From Micromonospora globispora (GTDB lineage Bacteria; Actinomycetota; Actinomycetes; Mycobacteriales; Micromonosporaceae): DNA of 64,000 nt. The position numbers and the translations under genes are program-made. Below the pieces are notes generated by a model, which was not told the origin of the DNA, searched no databases, and saw nothing but the letters and a program-made list of their open reading frames with translations. The DNA lies in contig NZ_QGGF01000387.1 in the NCBI RefSeq assembly GCF_003857015.1, positions 1 to 64,000 of the forward strand. The letters run 5' to 3'. Shown here piece by piece: positions 16,983 through 24,971 of the stretch. Positions within the stretch are counted from its first letter, which is position 1, and every line of letters begins with the position of its first letter.

Positions 16983-18073
16983 GAGACTCTCTCCTCCGTC
17001 GGCGACCCGGCCGGGAGCAGCGCGGCGATCTCGTGCTGGTCGAGCGCCTGCCCGGTACGGATCGACTCGTAGGCGGCGAATACCAGCCGCAGCGTCTTCA
17101 GGTTGTCGGCCAGGTCGGTCTCGAACGGCTCCCCGTGCCGCAGTGCGTGCACAAAGCTCGCGATCGCCCGCGCATAGCTGCCGGCGTACGCGTCGGGCTC
17201 GGGCTCGGTGACGTCCTCGTACCGGTGCCCGCCCTCGTCGACCACCACCCGCAGTCGGCCCTCGGCGTCGATGAACGCCGAGCCCCGCGTCCCCTCGACG
17301 ACGACGGTCTCGCTGAGCAGCGGCGGCGCAGCATGCCCCTTTGAGGCGTAGCTTCGGTCGACGACCGCGGTCGCGTCCGGATAGGCGAGCACCACGGTGG
17401 CGACGTCCTCGCCCCGAACCAGATCGCTGACGCGGTGGCTGCGGGCGTAGAGGCCCGTCGGCTCACCGAGCAGGTACCGGGCGACGTCGAGCTGGTGGAT
17501 GGTCGACTCGAGGATGAGGAACCGCTCCATCTCGGCGAAGAACGGCTGGCGCCCCAGGCTGAACGGCACCTTGGGATGGCTGTGCGTGGGGACCGTGCCG
17601 GCGAACCGTGCCGACGATCCCAGGTGGAACACCTCCCCCAGCTCTCCCGCGTCCAGTCGCCGGCGCAGCGCACGAAACCAGCTCCGGAAGCGCCAGTTCT
17701 CGTGGACCATGAGCCTGCCCGGGCCCCGGTCGACCGCCACCTTGATGCGGGCCACGTCCGCGGGCGTCTCGGCGATCGGCTTCTGGCACAGCATGTGTAC
17801 GCCGTGTCGGAGCGCGTGTTCGACGAAGTCGGCGTGGGTGTGGGCTGGGGTGACCACGTCCAGTGCGTCGATGGCGCCGGACTCGATCTGGTCGCGCACC
17901 GAGATTCCACTGTGGGCGATGGCGAACTCGTCCGCCAGGCCGGCGGCGCGTTCGGGAACCGTGTCGGCGACGCTGACCAGGTCCACGCCAGCGAGCCGTC
18001 GCCACCCGGCGAGATGGTGCCGGCTCGCGTTCCCAGCGCCCACGACCGCCACCCGGAGCGTCGCGTCGGTCAC
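16979..18073 (-). CDS. Gfo/Idh/MocA-family oxidoreductase
   Basis: A 364-residue NAD(P)-dependent oxidoreductase. The Rossmann motif VVGAGNASRHHLAGW is at residues ~10-24, CQKPIAETP carries the conserved Lys-Pro of this family, and a C-terminal substrate domain follows with STIHQLDVARYL. Such enzymes oxidise sugars, inositols or sugar acids. GTG start overlaps the upstream stop. In this operon it is a second dehydrogenase besides the tartrate-dehydrogenase-like enzyme and could oxidise a glycoside or sugar-acid intermediate. Confidence 0.82.
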   Translation of the reverse strand: MTDATLRVAVVGAGNASRHHLAGWRRLAGVDLVSVADTVPERAAGLADEFAIAHSGISVRDQIESGAIDALDVVTPAHTHADFVEHALRHGVHMLCQKPIAETPADVARIKVAVDRGPGRLMVHENWRFRSWFRALRRRLDAGELGEVFHLGSSARFAGTVPTHSHPKVPFSLGRQPFFAEMERFLILESTIHQLDVARYLLGEPTGLYARSHRVSDLVRGEDVATVVLAYPDATAVVDRSYASKGHAAPPLLSETVVVEGTRGSAFIDAEGRLRVVVDEGGHRYEDVTEPEPDAYAGSYARAIASFVHALRHGEPFETDLADNLKTLRLVFAAYESIRTGQALDQHEIAALLPAGSPTEERVS

Positions 18074-18912
18074 GAGGCCACCTCCCAGCCGAGCAGCTCG
18101 CAGGCGTTCCGGCAGCCGATGGTCCGCATCTCCTGCGAGGTGAGTCCGGCGTCCGCCAGCGCCTCGGCGAAGCGCCGGAATCCCTCAGCGGGCACCGGGT
18201 TCTGCGGCTGCCCCAGGTCGCTGGCCAGGATGTTCCGCTCCACGCCCACGGCCCGGATCCGCGCCACCAGTTCGGTCAGGCCGATCGTGCTGGTGTGCTC
18301 CCGCGGGATGATGCGTTCGATCAGCGCCCCCCGGGCGGTCAGCTCCTGCTGCAGCGACGGCGGTACGTCGACGTGCCGATGGTCCGGATGGCTGACGACG
18401 AACCGCTCCACGCCGTGCGCCTTGGCGGCCGTGAACAGCGCGTCGACCTCGGTCGGGTCCAGGTGACCGGAGCAGACCACCTGGTCGGTCTCCGCGCAGA
18501 GCCGCAGCACCTCGTGGACGTCCTCGGTCAGGCTCCCGGCGTCCCGGATCGTGACCACGGGTCCGGGGGCGCCCGTCCGGCGGCGGTCGTTCTCGGCGTC
18601 CTGGGTCGGGAACCAGACGACCTTGCCGCCCGCCGCGATCGACGCCTCGACCGCGGCGGGGTTGATGCCTCCGACGGCGTGGTTGAGCGCGACGCCGCCC
18701 GCCGCCCGCAGGCCCGGCCGGGCCCGCTCCAGCAGGGCGGCGGTGCCCACGGTGCTCAGCGAGTGCGACTTGAGCACCAGACCCACGACGTCGTGCTCGA
18801 TGGCGGCCCGGCCCAGGTCGAAGGCGTCGCACCGGCGGGGGCGCGCGTCCGGTCCGGCGTGCACGTGGAAGTCGACCAGCGAGAGGGCCGCGGCGGCTGG
18901 GTCAGCGGTCAC
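18070..18912 (-). CDS. DUF6282-type amidohydrolase-like metal hydrolase
   Basis: A 280-residue protein that starts its domain with DFHVHAGPDARPR, an HxH metal site typical of amidohydrolase/PHP-type barrels, and continues with KSHSLST, ALNHAVGGINP, VCSGHLDP, VSHPDHRHVDVP and LASDLGQPQNP. These match the DUF6282 group whose biochemical role is not established to my knowledge. GTG start overlaps the permease stop by GTGA. Hydrolysis of a lactone or ester of the imported acid is a reasonable guess from context only. Confidence 0.65.
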   Translation of the reverse strand: MTADPAAAALSLVDFHVHAGPDARPRRCDAFDLGRAAIEHDVVGLVLKSHSLSTVGTAALLERARPGLRAAGGVALNHAVGGINPAAVEASIAAGGKVVWFPTQDAENDRRRTGAPGPVVTIRDAGSLTEDVHEVLRLCAETDQVVCSGHLDPTEVDALFTAAKAHGVERFVVSHPDHRHVDVPPSLQQELTARGALIERIIPREHTSTIGLTELVARIRAVGVERNILASDLGQPQNPVPAEGFRRFAEALADAGLTSQEMRTIGCRNACELLGWEVAS

Positions 18913-20654
18913 GGCTGCTTCTCCCCCGTGAGCCGGACGCCCCATAGCCGGGACAGCACGACCACGACCAGGACGATACCGGTGATCAGCAGGCCAACTA
19001 CCGAGCCGGCCTCCATCGAACCCAGGAAGGAGTACTCCAGCATCAGCATCGAGAGCGGCCGGCTGTCTCCCGTGTAGAGCAGGATGATGGTACTGATCTC
19101 GCCGATGGCGTTGAGGAACACGTAGGTCCCCACGGTCATCGCCGCGGGCGCGATCAGCGGCAGCACGACCTTCGCATAGGTCCTGCCCCACGACGCGCCG
19201 GAGACGCGGGCACTCTCCTCCAGCTCGGGGCCCAGCTGCTGGATACTGGACTTGAACAGCATCGTCGAGATCGGCGACTCCTTGAGCGCGATCGCGAAGA
19301 CGAGGCCACCGATGGTGCCGTAGAAGACGCTGCCCAGCGGGGTGTCCAGGAACAGCCAGAGGATCCCGAGTCCGAGCAGGATGCCGGGGACCGCCCACGG
19401 CACCCACATCAAGACGTCGGCCACCCGGTGCCAGCGGGAGTTGCCGCGCACCAGCAGGAAGCTCACGACGGAGTAGAGGAACACCGCCACGACGGCCGAG
19501 GCACCCGCGATGGTCAGGCTGTTGGTGAGCGACTCCGGCAGGATGCTCTGGCCGAGCACGTCCTGCCAGTGTGCGAGCGTGTACGTGTCCGGGAGGTCGA
19601 AGTATCCGTACCGGGTCATGAAGGAGCCGAGCACCAGCAGCACCGTCGGCACCACCAGCCCGATCATGAGGGCACCGTAGACCACGATGGCGACCGGCCA
19701 CCGCGCCTTGCCGAGGCGCATCCGCTGGGCGACGTAGCCCTTGCCGGTCACGGTGGCGTAGCGGCCCGGGACCTTCATGTAGAGGGCGTAGGCGATGCCG
19801 AGCAGGATCAGGATGACGAGGAACAGGCTGCCCAGCGCGGTCGCCTGGCCGTAGTTGGGGACCTCGCCGTTGAGCAGGTTGTAGATCTCGGTCGAGTAGA
19901 CGTCCAGCCCCACCGGCGTCCCGAGGAGCAGCTCGACCTCGAACGCCTCGAGGGACTTGACGAAACCCAGGATGCCGACGCCGATGATCGCCGGCGACAG
20001 CAGCGGCAGGGTGACCCGGGCGAGCATCTGGGCGGTGGAGGCGCCGGCCACCCGGGCCGCCTCCTCCAGCGCCGCGCCCAGCCGCCGGAAGGTGGGCACC
20101 AGCAGCACCACCTGGATGTACACGGTGACCGAGGTCAGGTGGACCCAGGTGATCCCCCAGAAGCTGTAGATGTTGAGCGGTGCCGAGTCCAGGCCGAAGG
20201 TCTCCATCAGCCAGACGTTCACCACGCCGTAGTCGGGGGACAGCAGCAGGATCCAGCCGAAGACCCGCGGCAGCACCGGCAGGAACACGCCCACCCAGAA
20301 GGCGAGCTCGAGCCAGCTGCGGCCGGGAAGGTCGGTCCGGGCGATCAGCCAGGCGATGAGACAGGACAGCGGCAGCGAGATGGCCACGCGGGTGATGCTC
20401 AGCGTGAGGCTGTTCCACAGCGCGTCGCGGATGCCGGCGTTGTCGAACGCCGCCGTCCAGTTGGACAGCCCGTAGTCGTTCGCATCGGTCGGCCCGGCGG
20501 CCGTGTTGAAGCTGTTGAGTACCAGCAGCACCAGCGGCATGGCGACGATCGCGGCCACCACCAGCACGAAGGCACGACCGACGCCGCCTCCCCTGCTGCG
20601 GGTGGCGCGCCGCTTCGCGGGCTGCTTCGTGGGGCGTTCCTGCAGGACGGTCAT
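18909..20654 (-). CDS. ABC importer permease, two fused membrane domains
   Basis: A 581-residue inner-membrane permease of the iron(III)/2-aminoethylphosphonate/thiamine importer type. It contains two tandem permease halves, each with about six hydrophobic segments and an EAA-type loop (EEAARVAGASTAQMLARVTLP in the first half, EESARVSGASWGRTYAKVVLP in the second), so one polypeptide forms the full channel. It overlaps the ATPase gene by 4 bases and lies downstream of a periplasmic-type lipoprotein. The ligand is probably the sugar acid degraded by the downstream enzymes. Confidence 0.88.
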   Translation of the reverse strand: MTVLQERPTKQPAKRRATRSRGGGVGRAFVLVVAAIVAMPLVLLVLNSFNTAAGPTDANDYGLSNWTAAFDNAGIRDALWNSLTLSITRVAISLPLSCLIAWLIARTDLPGRSWLELAFWVGVFLPVLPRVFGWILLLSPDYGVVNVWLMETFGLDSAPLNIYSFWGITWVHLTSVTVYIQVVLLVPTFRRLGAALEEAARVAGASTAQMLARVTLPLLSPAIIGVGILGFVKSLEAFEVELLLGTPVGLDVYSTEIYNLLNGEVPNYGQATALGSLFLVILILLGIAYALYMKVPGRYATVTGKGYVAQRMRLGKARWPVAIVVYGALMIGLVVPTVLLVLGSFMTRYGYFDLPDTYTLAHWQDVLGQSILPESLTNSLTIAGASAVVAVFLYSVVSFLLVRGNSRWHRVADVLMWVPWAVPGILLGLGILWLFLDTPLGSVFYGTIGGLVFAIALKESPISTMLFKSSIQQLGPELEESARVSGASWGRTYAKVVLPLIAPAAMTVGTYVFLNAIGEISTIILLYTGDSRPLSMLMLEYSFLGSMEAGSVVGLLITGIVLVVVVLSRLWGVRLTGEKQP

Positions 20655-21820
20655 GAGTCCCACACCGTTACGCCGTGGGGGTCGATCACGACGCCGGCCC
20701 GCGTGCCGGCGGCGAGGCCGCCCCGGCGCGGACCGAACACCGCGAGCTCTCTGCCCGAGGGGGTGCGGACCTTGTACTCGAGCCGGTCCCCGAGGTAGAG
20801 GACGTCCTCGACGACCACGTCGATCGCGTGCGCTGCGCCGTGCGCGGCCTCGTCGATCCGCAGGTCCTCCAGCTTGCACACCACGTGCACGGGCCTGCCG
20901 GCTGAGCCGACCCCGTCGACCTGGCTCTCGGTGAGCTGCAGGCGGCACCGTTCGGCCGCGATCTCCAGGCTGCCGGCGCCCGCTCCGGGGGTGGTCGTGG
21001 CCTCGAACACGGCCACTCGGCCCAGGAAGTCGCGCACGAACGGCGAGGTCGGGCGTTCGTAGATGTCCGCAGGCGCGCCGAGCTGCTCGACCTTCCCGGC
21101 GTTCATGACGGCGACCCGGTCGGAGAGCATCAGCGCCTCGGTCTGGTCGTGGGTGACGAGCACGACCGCGATGTTCAGCTCCCGCTGGACCCGCTTGATC
21201 TCGCCGCGCATCTGCTCCCGCAGCGTGGCGTCCAGGTTCGAGAGCGGCTCGTCCAGCAGCAGCACGTCGGGCCGGTTGATGATCGCCCGGGCGAGCGCCA
21301 CCCGCTGCTGCTGGCCACCGCTCAGCTGGGTGCTGGGGCGCTCCTCCAGCCCGGAGAGCCCGACCATGTCGAGGGCCTCGGACACCCGACGCCGGATCTC
21401 GGCACGAGACGGCCGGGTCGAGCGGCGGACCTTCAGCGGGAACGCCACGTTCTCGGCCACGGTCATGTGTGGCCAGATGGCGTAGCTCTGGAACACCATG
21501 CCGAGGCCCCGGCGGTCCGGCGGCACCATGGAGCGGGCCGAGGCGATGAGCTGGTTGCGCAGTCGGATCTCGCCGCCGTCCGGATGCTCCAGACCGGCGA
21601 TGAGGCGGAGCGTGGTGCTCTTGCCGCAGCCGCTGGGGCCGAGCAGCGTGAACACCTCCCCGGGCTGCACGTCGAGGCTGACACCCTCCACGGCGAAGGT
21701 CTCGCCGAACCGCTTGGTGAGGCCCCGCAGCTCCAGCACGGCCTGGCCCGTGCCGGACGCTCCTGTCGCCGGCGTCGCCTCCTGTGCTGCTCCGACCACT
21801 GTCGTCGTCCTCGTACTCAC
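20651..21820 (-). CDS. ABC importer ATP-binding protein
   Basis: A 389-residue ATPase with Walker A GPSGCGKST, Q-loop QSYAIWPHMTV, signature LSGGQQQRVALARA, Walker B VLLLDEP and switch His in VTHDQTEA. A C-terminal TOBE-like beta domain follows from about residue 270, as in MalK/FbpC/PotA-type importers. GTG at 21820 is chosen because GGAG lies 9 bases upstream; ATG 21835 is in frame and also possible. It energises the adjacent two-domain permease. Confidence 0.88.
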   Translation of the reverse strand: MSTRTTTVVGAAQEATPATGASGTGQAVLELRGLTKRFGETFAVEGVSLDVQPGEVFTLLGPSGCGKSTTLRLIAGLEHPDGGEIRLRNQLIASARSMVPPDRRGLGMVFQSYAIWPHMTVAENVAFPLKVRRSTRPSRAEIRRRVSEALDMVGLSGLEERPSTQLSGGQQQRVALARAIINRPDVLLLDEPLSNLDATLREQMRGEIKRVQRELNIAVVLVTHDQTEALMLSDRVAVMNAGKVEQLGAPADIYERPTSPFVRDFLGRVAVFEATTTPGAGAGSLEIAAERCRLQLTESQVDGVGSAGRPVHVVCKLEDLRIDEAAHGAAHAIDVVVEDVLYLGDRLEYKVRTPSGRELAVFGPRRGGLAAGTRAGVVIDPHGVTVWDS

Positions 21821-21890
21821 GTCTCGAATCTCCATCTCATGCGCCGCCGGACCCGCCTGCTCGCTGGTGCGGGCGCTGCCTCGCAACGGG

Positions 21891-23063
21891 TCAGCGCTTG
21901 ATCCCGGTCAGGCCGATGAGCTCCTGGAAATAGCCGTCGCTCATCAGCTTCTCGGTGGACTTCCAGCTGGCGGGGTCGATGTACTTCTTGCCGTCCTCGG
22001 GGATCGACTCCTTGGCCGCGATCCAGGAGTTGTCGAGGTCGGCGCGGGTGGAGGGGAAGTTGAGGTTCTCGGCGAAGCTCTGCGCCCCCTGCTTGGTCAT
22101 CAGCCAGTTGAAGAACAGCGCCGCCGCACCGGGGTTGGGGGCGTTTTTGAAGTACTCGATCAGCAGGCCGGTGGAGAACACCCCGCCGTCGTACTTGGCG
22201 CCGTCGAGGTCCCAGATGTACTCGACCGGCTGGCCCTGCTCCTTCAGCGGCTCCACGTCCACGGGGGTGGTGCCGGTGGGCGCCACGATCAGGGAGCTGG
22301 TACCTCGCAGCACCTCCTCCTCCAGCTGCCGGGAGTCCTTGATCACGGTGGAGCTGTTCTGGCTGTAGAGCTTCCCGACGAAGTCGTCGCCCACCATCGC
22401 GCGCAGGAAGTCGACGTTGAAGGCGCCGGAGCCGCCGTGTGGGTCCTTGAGCCCGATGTTGCCGGCGAGGTCGGGGGTGATCAGGTCGTCGAAGCTCTTG
22501 AGCTGCTCGGGCTTGACCAGCTTGGTGTTGTACATCCCGATCGGGACCTTGGCGTTGACCAGCCGCAGCACGTGCGAGTTCTCGGGGTCGATGAACGGCA
22601 GCGGCCCGGTGAGGTCACACCCGACGCAGTTCCACAACTTCGGGTCCTTCACCTCGTCCAGCAGCATCGGCTCCACGGGCGCGAGGAAGCCCTGCTTGTA
22701 GAAGCTGTAGATGCCGGAGTTGCCGTCGACCATGACGTCCACGCTGTAGATGCCCTTTTTCCGCTCGTTCTCGATGCGGGTCTGGAGCTCCTCGCGGCCG
22801 AGGGTGGTGGTGACCTTGACGCCGAACAGTTCCTGGAACTCGTCGGCCACCGCACGCAGACCGGGGTCCGGGCGACCGTAGATGACGAGCTCGCCGTCCT
22901 TTTGCGCAGCGGAGATCAGCTCATCCCACTTGGGATCGCCGACGAACGGGTTGTCGGCGGACACTCCGGCGTCCGACCCGCAGCCGGCGAGAACCAGTGC
23001 CATGGACAGCACTCCCGCTGCGAATGAGAACCGGGCTCGTCCGCTGCGACGGAAAATTTGCAT
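21891..23063 (-). CDS. ABC substrate-binding lipoprotein (Fe/aminoethylphosphonate-type)
   Basis: A 390-residue extracellular binding lipoprotein: basic N-terminus, hydrophobic stretch and a lipobox ending LAGC at about residue 28. The mature protein has the cluster D binding-protein pattern (DGELVIYGRPDPG, VDVMVDGNSGIYSFYKQG, ALFFNWLMTKQGAQSF) shared by iron(III) and 2-aminoethylphosphonate binders; many members bind organic acids. It opens the minus-strand operon. ATG is preceded by GGAGGG at good spacing, and a perfect palindrome lies 41 bases upstream of the start codon. Confidence 0.88.
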   Translation of the reverse strand: MQIFRRSGRARFSFAAGVLSMALVLAGCGSDAGVSADNPFVGDPKWDELISAAQKDGELVIYGRPDPGLRAVADEFQELFGVKVTTTLGREELQTRIENERKKGIYSVDVMVDGNSGIYSFYKQGFLAPVEPMLLDEVKDPKLWNCVGCDLTGPLPFIDPENSHVLRLVNAKVPIGMYNTKLVKPEQLKSFDDLITPDLAGNIGLKDPHGGSGAFNVDFLRAMVGDDFVGKLYSQNSSTVIKDSRQLEEEVLRGTSSLIVAPTGTTPVDVEPLKEQGQPVEYIWDLDGAKYDGGVFSTGLLIEYFKNAPNPGAAALFFNWLMTKQGAQSFAENLNFPSTRADLDNSWIAAKESIPEDGKKYIDPASWKSTEKLMSDGYFQELIGLTGIKR

Positions 23064-23103
23064 ATTTCGCCCTCCAGCAGTACCTCGTCCGGAACGGTGT
23101 CAT

Positions 23104-23116
23104 CCTGTATGACAGG
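23104..23116. promoter_or_regulatory. Perfect palindrome, candidate GntR operator
   Basis: CCTGT-ATG-ACAGG is a perfect 5+3+5 inverted repeat, 41 bases upstream of the ATG of the operon's first gene. FCD-type GntR regulators often bind short TGTnnnACA-like palindromes, and one such regulator is encoded within this operon (13615-14385). The link is inferred. Confidence 0.5.
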
Positions 23117-23268
23117 CTGATAGGAACATCGGTGGGCGTGAGCGTCAAGGGGGCTGCGGGATCTTCTCGCCTGTCGGTACGGCTCGGCGGTTGGGCTGAG
23201 TGGGGCGCGGTGCGCAGACGCCGAATAGCGCTTGGGCGCCCGAGGCCGGCCGACCAAGCGGCCACAGA

Positions 23269-23370
23269 TCAGGGTTTGCTCTGCGCACCGGGCATCATCC
23301 CCGCCAGGTCCTCGGGGTTGAGGAACGACTGGGCGCGGGGCTCGTTGAACAGGCCTGCCGCCGCCGGATG
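23269..23370 (-). pseudogene. Stranded C-terminal coding remnant, family unknown
   Basis: On the minus strand, an in-frame stretch of about 33 codons beginning near 23370 and ending in TGA at 23269-23271 reads smoothly with actinobacterial codon usage (…AGLFNEPRAQSFLNPEDLAGMM…). It has no start; an in-frame TGA lies a few codons upstream. It looks like the 3' end of a lost gene rather than random sequence, but I cannot name the family. Confidence 0.35.
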
Positions 23371-23516
23371 AAACTTGGCTCAACCGTCAAACCCCAGAAA
23401 CCAGGCGAACGCCCAGAAACCAAGCGAACGCTAGCCGTGCAGGCGTCCCGACGGCGGCGCGGCAAGTGCGATCAGCCCCGAGAGGAGGCCGATGCCAGGA
23501 CAATATGGCATATTGA

Positions 23517-24971
23517 TCACAGGCCTTCCATTCCGGGCGTAGCCGCCCCCATGTTGGTGGCATATTCATCGGTCTGGTTGAGGGCGACGACGGTCGAGCC
23601 GGCAATGCCGCTCACCATGCCGTCTTCGAGGAGATCTTGCGGCCGCAGCCGGAACTGCGCGGCCAGAGCCGGCACGTCGGTCTCGTCGCGCTTGAGGATC
23701 GCGGCGGCCGCGTGCGGCGCAATGACGGCGAAGTAACCGTCCGGGGTGATCCACAGTCGATCGGGTGAGGAGAGGGCGAGGGCTCCTCCCGATCCGCCCT
23801 CCCCGATCACGAGGGTCGTCAGCGGCACCCGGGCGCTGGCGGTCGCCGCGAAGAGTCCTGCTATCGCCGGACCTATGCCCGTTAGCTCGGCCGACTCGTC
23901 GTTTGCCGCTCCGGGCGTGTCGACGAGGGTGAGCACCGGAATTCCGAGCCGGTCGGCGAGTTGGACCAGCCGGGTCGCCGTACGGAACCCGGCAGGCGTA
24001 TTCGCCGTTCCCGTTTGCGCGGCGTACGCCATGATCCGACCATCGCGGCGACCGATGCCACACAGCATTCCGGTGTCCACGCCACCAGCACGGTCGCCGC
24101 TGATCGACACCCGTGTCGTGAAATAGTCGTCGAGGTAAGCGGCAGCGCGTGGCCGATCGGGATCACGTGCGTGCCGCACTGCAGTCCAGCCGTCGCGAGG
24201 CAGGTCAGTGCAGCCCAGCGCACGCGGGACAGGGGCCGGAACGCCGTCGGCAAGTCGCCGGCCGGCCGCAGGAGCGAGCAGTTCGACTAGGTCCGCCACG
24301 ACACGCCGCACATCGGCCGGATTCACTAACAGGTCCACCTGACCGGTGCGGTACTTGCCTTCAGCTCGGAAATCATCAGTGTCTTCATGGTCGCCACGCA
24401 CTCGCCGTCCAGCGAAAGCCACCGTGGCTTCCTGAAGCGCGACAACGAAGTCGGCGCCCGCACCGAGCGAAGCCCACAATCCCCCGACGGTGGGGTTCCG
24501 GAGCACGGCGATATGCGGGATGCCCATTATCGCGTTGCGCGAGCACTCTGCGGCGATTCGTTGCAGTTGGCGCAGGGAGTGCATGCCCTCCTGCATTCGG
24601 CTGCCGCCGGTGGCGATCAGCGACACGACCGGGCAGCGCCGATCGCGGGCCTCGGCTAGCGCACGGCATATCAGTGCGCCGGCGCGCTGGCCGATCGATC
24701 CGCCGATGTAGCGGAAGTCGAACGAGATGACGACGACGGTGTGGGCACCGATGCGGGCGGTACCACAGAGCACCGACTCGTCCTCGCCGCTGACTCTTGC
24801 GGCGCGAACGCGGTCGCAGGCGTAGCCCGGCCAGTCCAGCGGGCCATCGCCTTCGCCTGTCACGGCATCAGGCTCGGTTAAGGGCTCGAATCCGGCGGCG
24901 ACGAGGGAAATCGCGGCGCGCGCCCCACGAGGGTGCTCGGCCTCCGCCGCCCGGGGCACAGTGCTAGCCAC
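23517..24971 (-). CDS. Fused carboxyltransferase (AccD-AccA type)
   Basis: A 484-residue protein with two carboxyltransferase (crotonase-fold) domains: a beta-like half (ISFDFRYIGGSIGQRAGALI, GGSRMQEGMHSL) to about residue 235, and an alpha-like half (LTLVDTPGAANDESAEL, GEGGSGGALAL) after it. The N-terminal zinc finger of bacterial AccD is absent. No biotin carboxylase or biotin carrier is encoded nearby, so a role in classical acetyl-CoA carboxylase would need subunits from elsewhere. Next to a malonyl-CoA-synthetase-like ligase, malonyl-CoA decarboxylation or carboxyl transfer is a possible function. GTG start overlaps the ligase stop by 8 bases. Confidence 0.75.
   Translation of the reverse strand: MASTVPRAAEAEHPRGARAAISLVAAGFEPLTEPDAVTGEGDGPLDWPGYACDRVRAARVSGEDESVLCGTARIGAHTVVVISFDFRYIGGSIGQRAGALICRALAEARDRRCPVVSLIATGGSRMQEGMHSLRQLQRIAAECSRNAIMGIPHIAVLRNPTVGGLWASLGAGADFVVALQEATVAFAGRRVRGDHEDTDDFRAEGKYRTGQVDLLVNPADVRRVVADLVELLAPAAGRRLADGVPAPVPRALGCTDLPRDGWTAVRHARDPDRPRAAAYLDDYFTTRVSISGDRAGGVDTGMLCGIGRRDGRIMAYAAQTGTANTPAGFRTATRLVQLADRLGIPVLTLVDTPGAANDESAELTGIGPAIAGLFAATASARVPLTTLVIGEGGSGGALALSSPDRLWITPDGYFAVIAPHAAAAILKRDETDVPALAAQFRLRPQDLLEDGMVSGIAGSTVVALNQTDEYATNMGAATPGMEGL

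Larger units (their letters stand above)
23064..23516. other. 453-base spacer between two minus-strand operons
   Basis: The proximal ~60 bases hold the ribosome-binding site and the palindrome (23104-23116) of the sugar-acid operon. Positions 23269-23370 carry a short stranded coding remnant. From about 23380 to 23516 I see only GC-rich sequence containing two near copies of a CCAGAAACCA(A/G)GCGAACGC-type segment at 23392-23432. The carboxyltransferase gene ends at 23517, so the sugar-acid promoter lies between that stop and 23063. Confidence 0.5.

Noticed and set aside
18070-20418. A single long minus-strand frame combining a membrane-like part and the DUF6282 protein.
   Set aside because: The part above 18912 is an out-of-frame reading of the ABC permease gene; GTG 18912 overlaps the permease stop and gives the expected start of the HxH domain.
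23392-23432. Short near-duplicate segments that could be a CRISPR-like or direct repeat.
   Set aside because: Only two imperfect copies with no spacer structure; no cas genes anywhere in the window.
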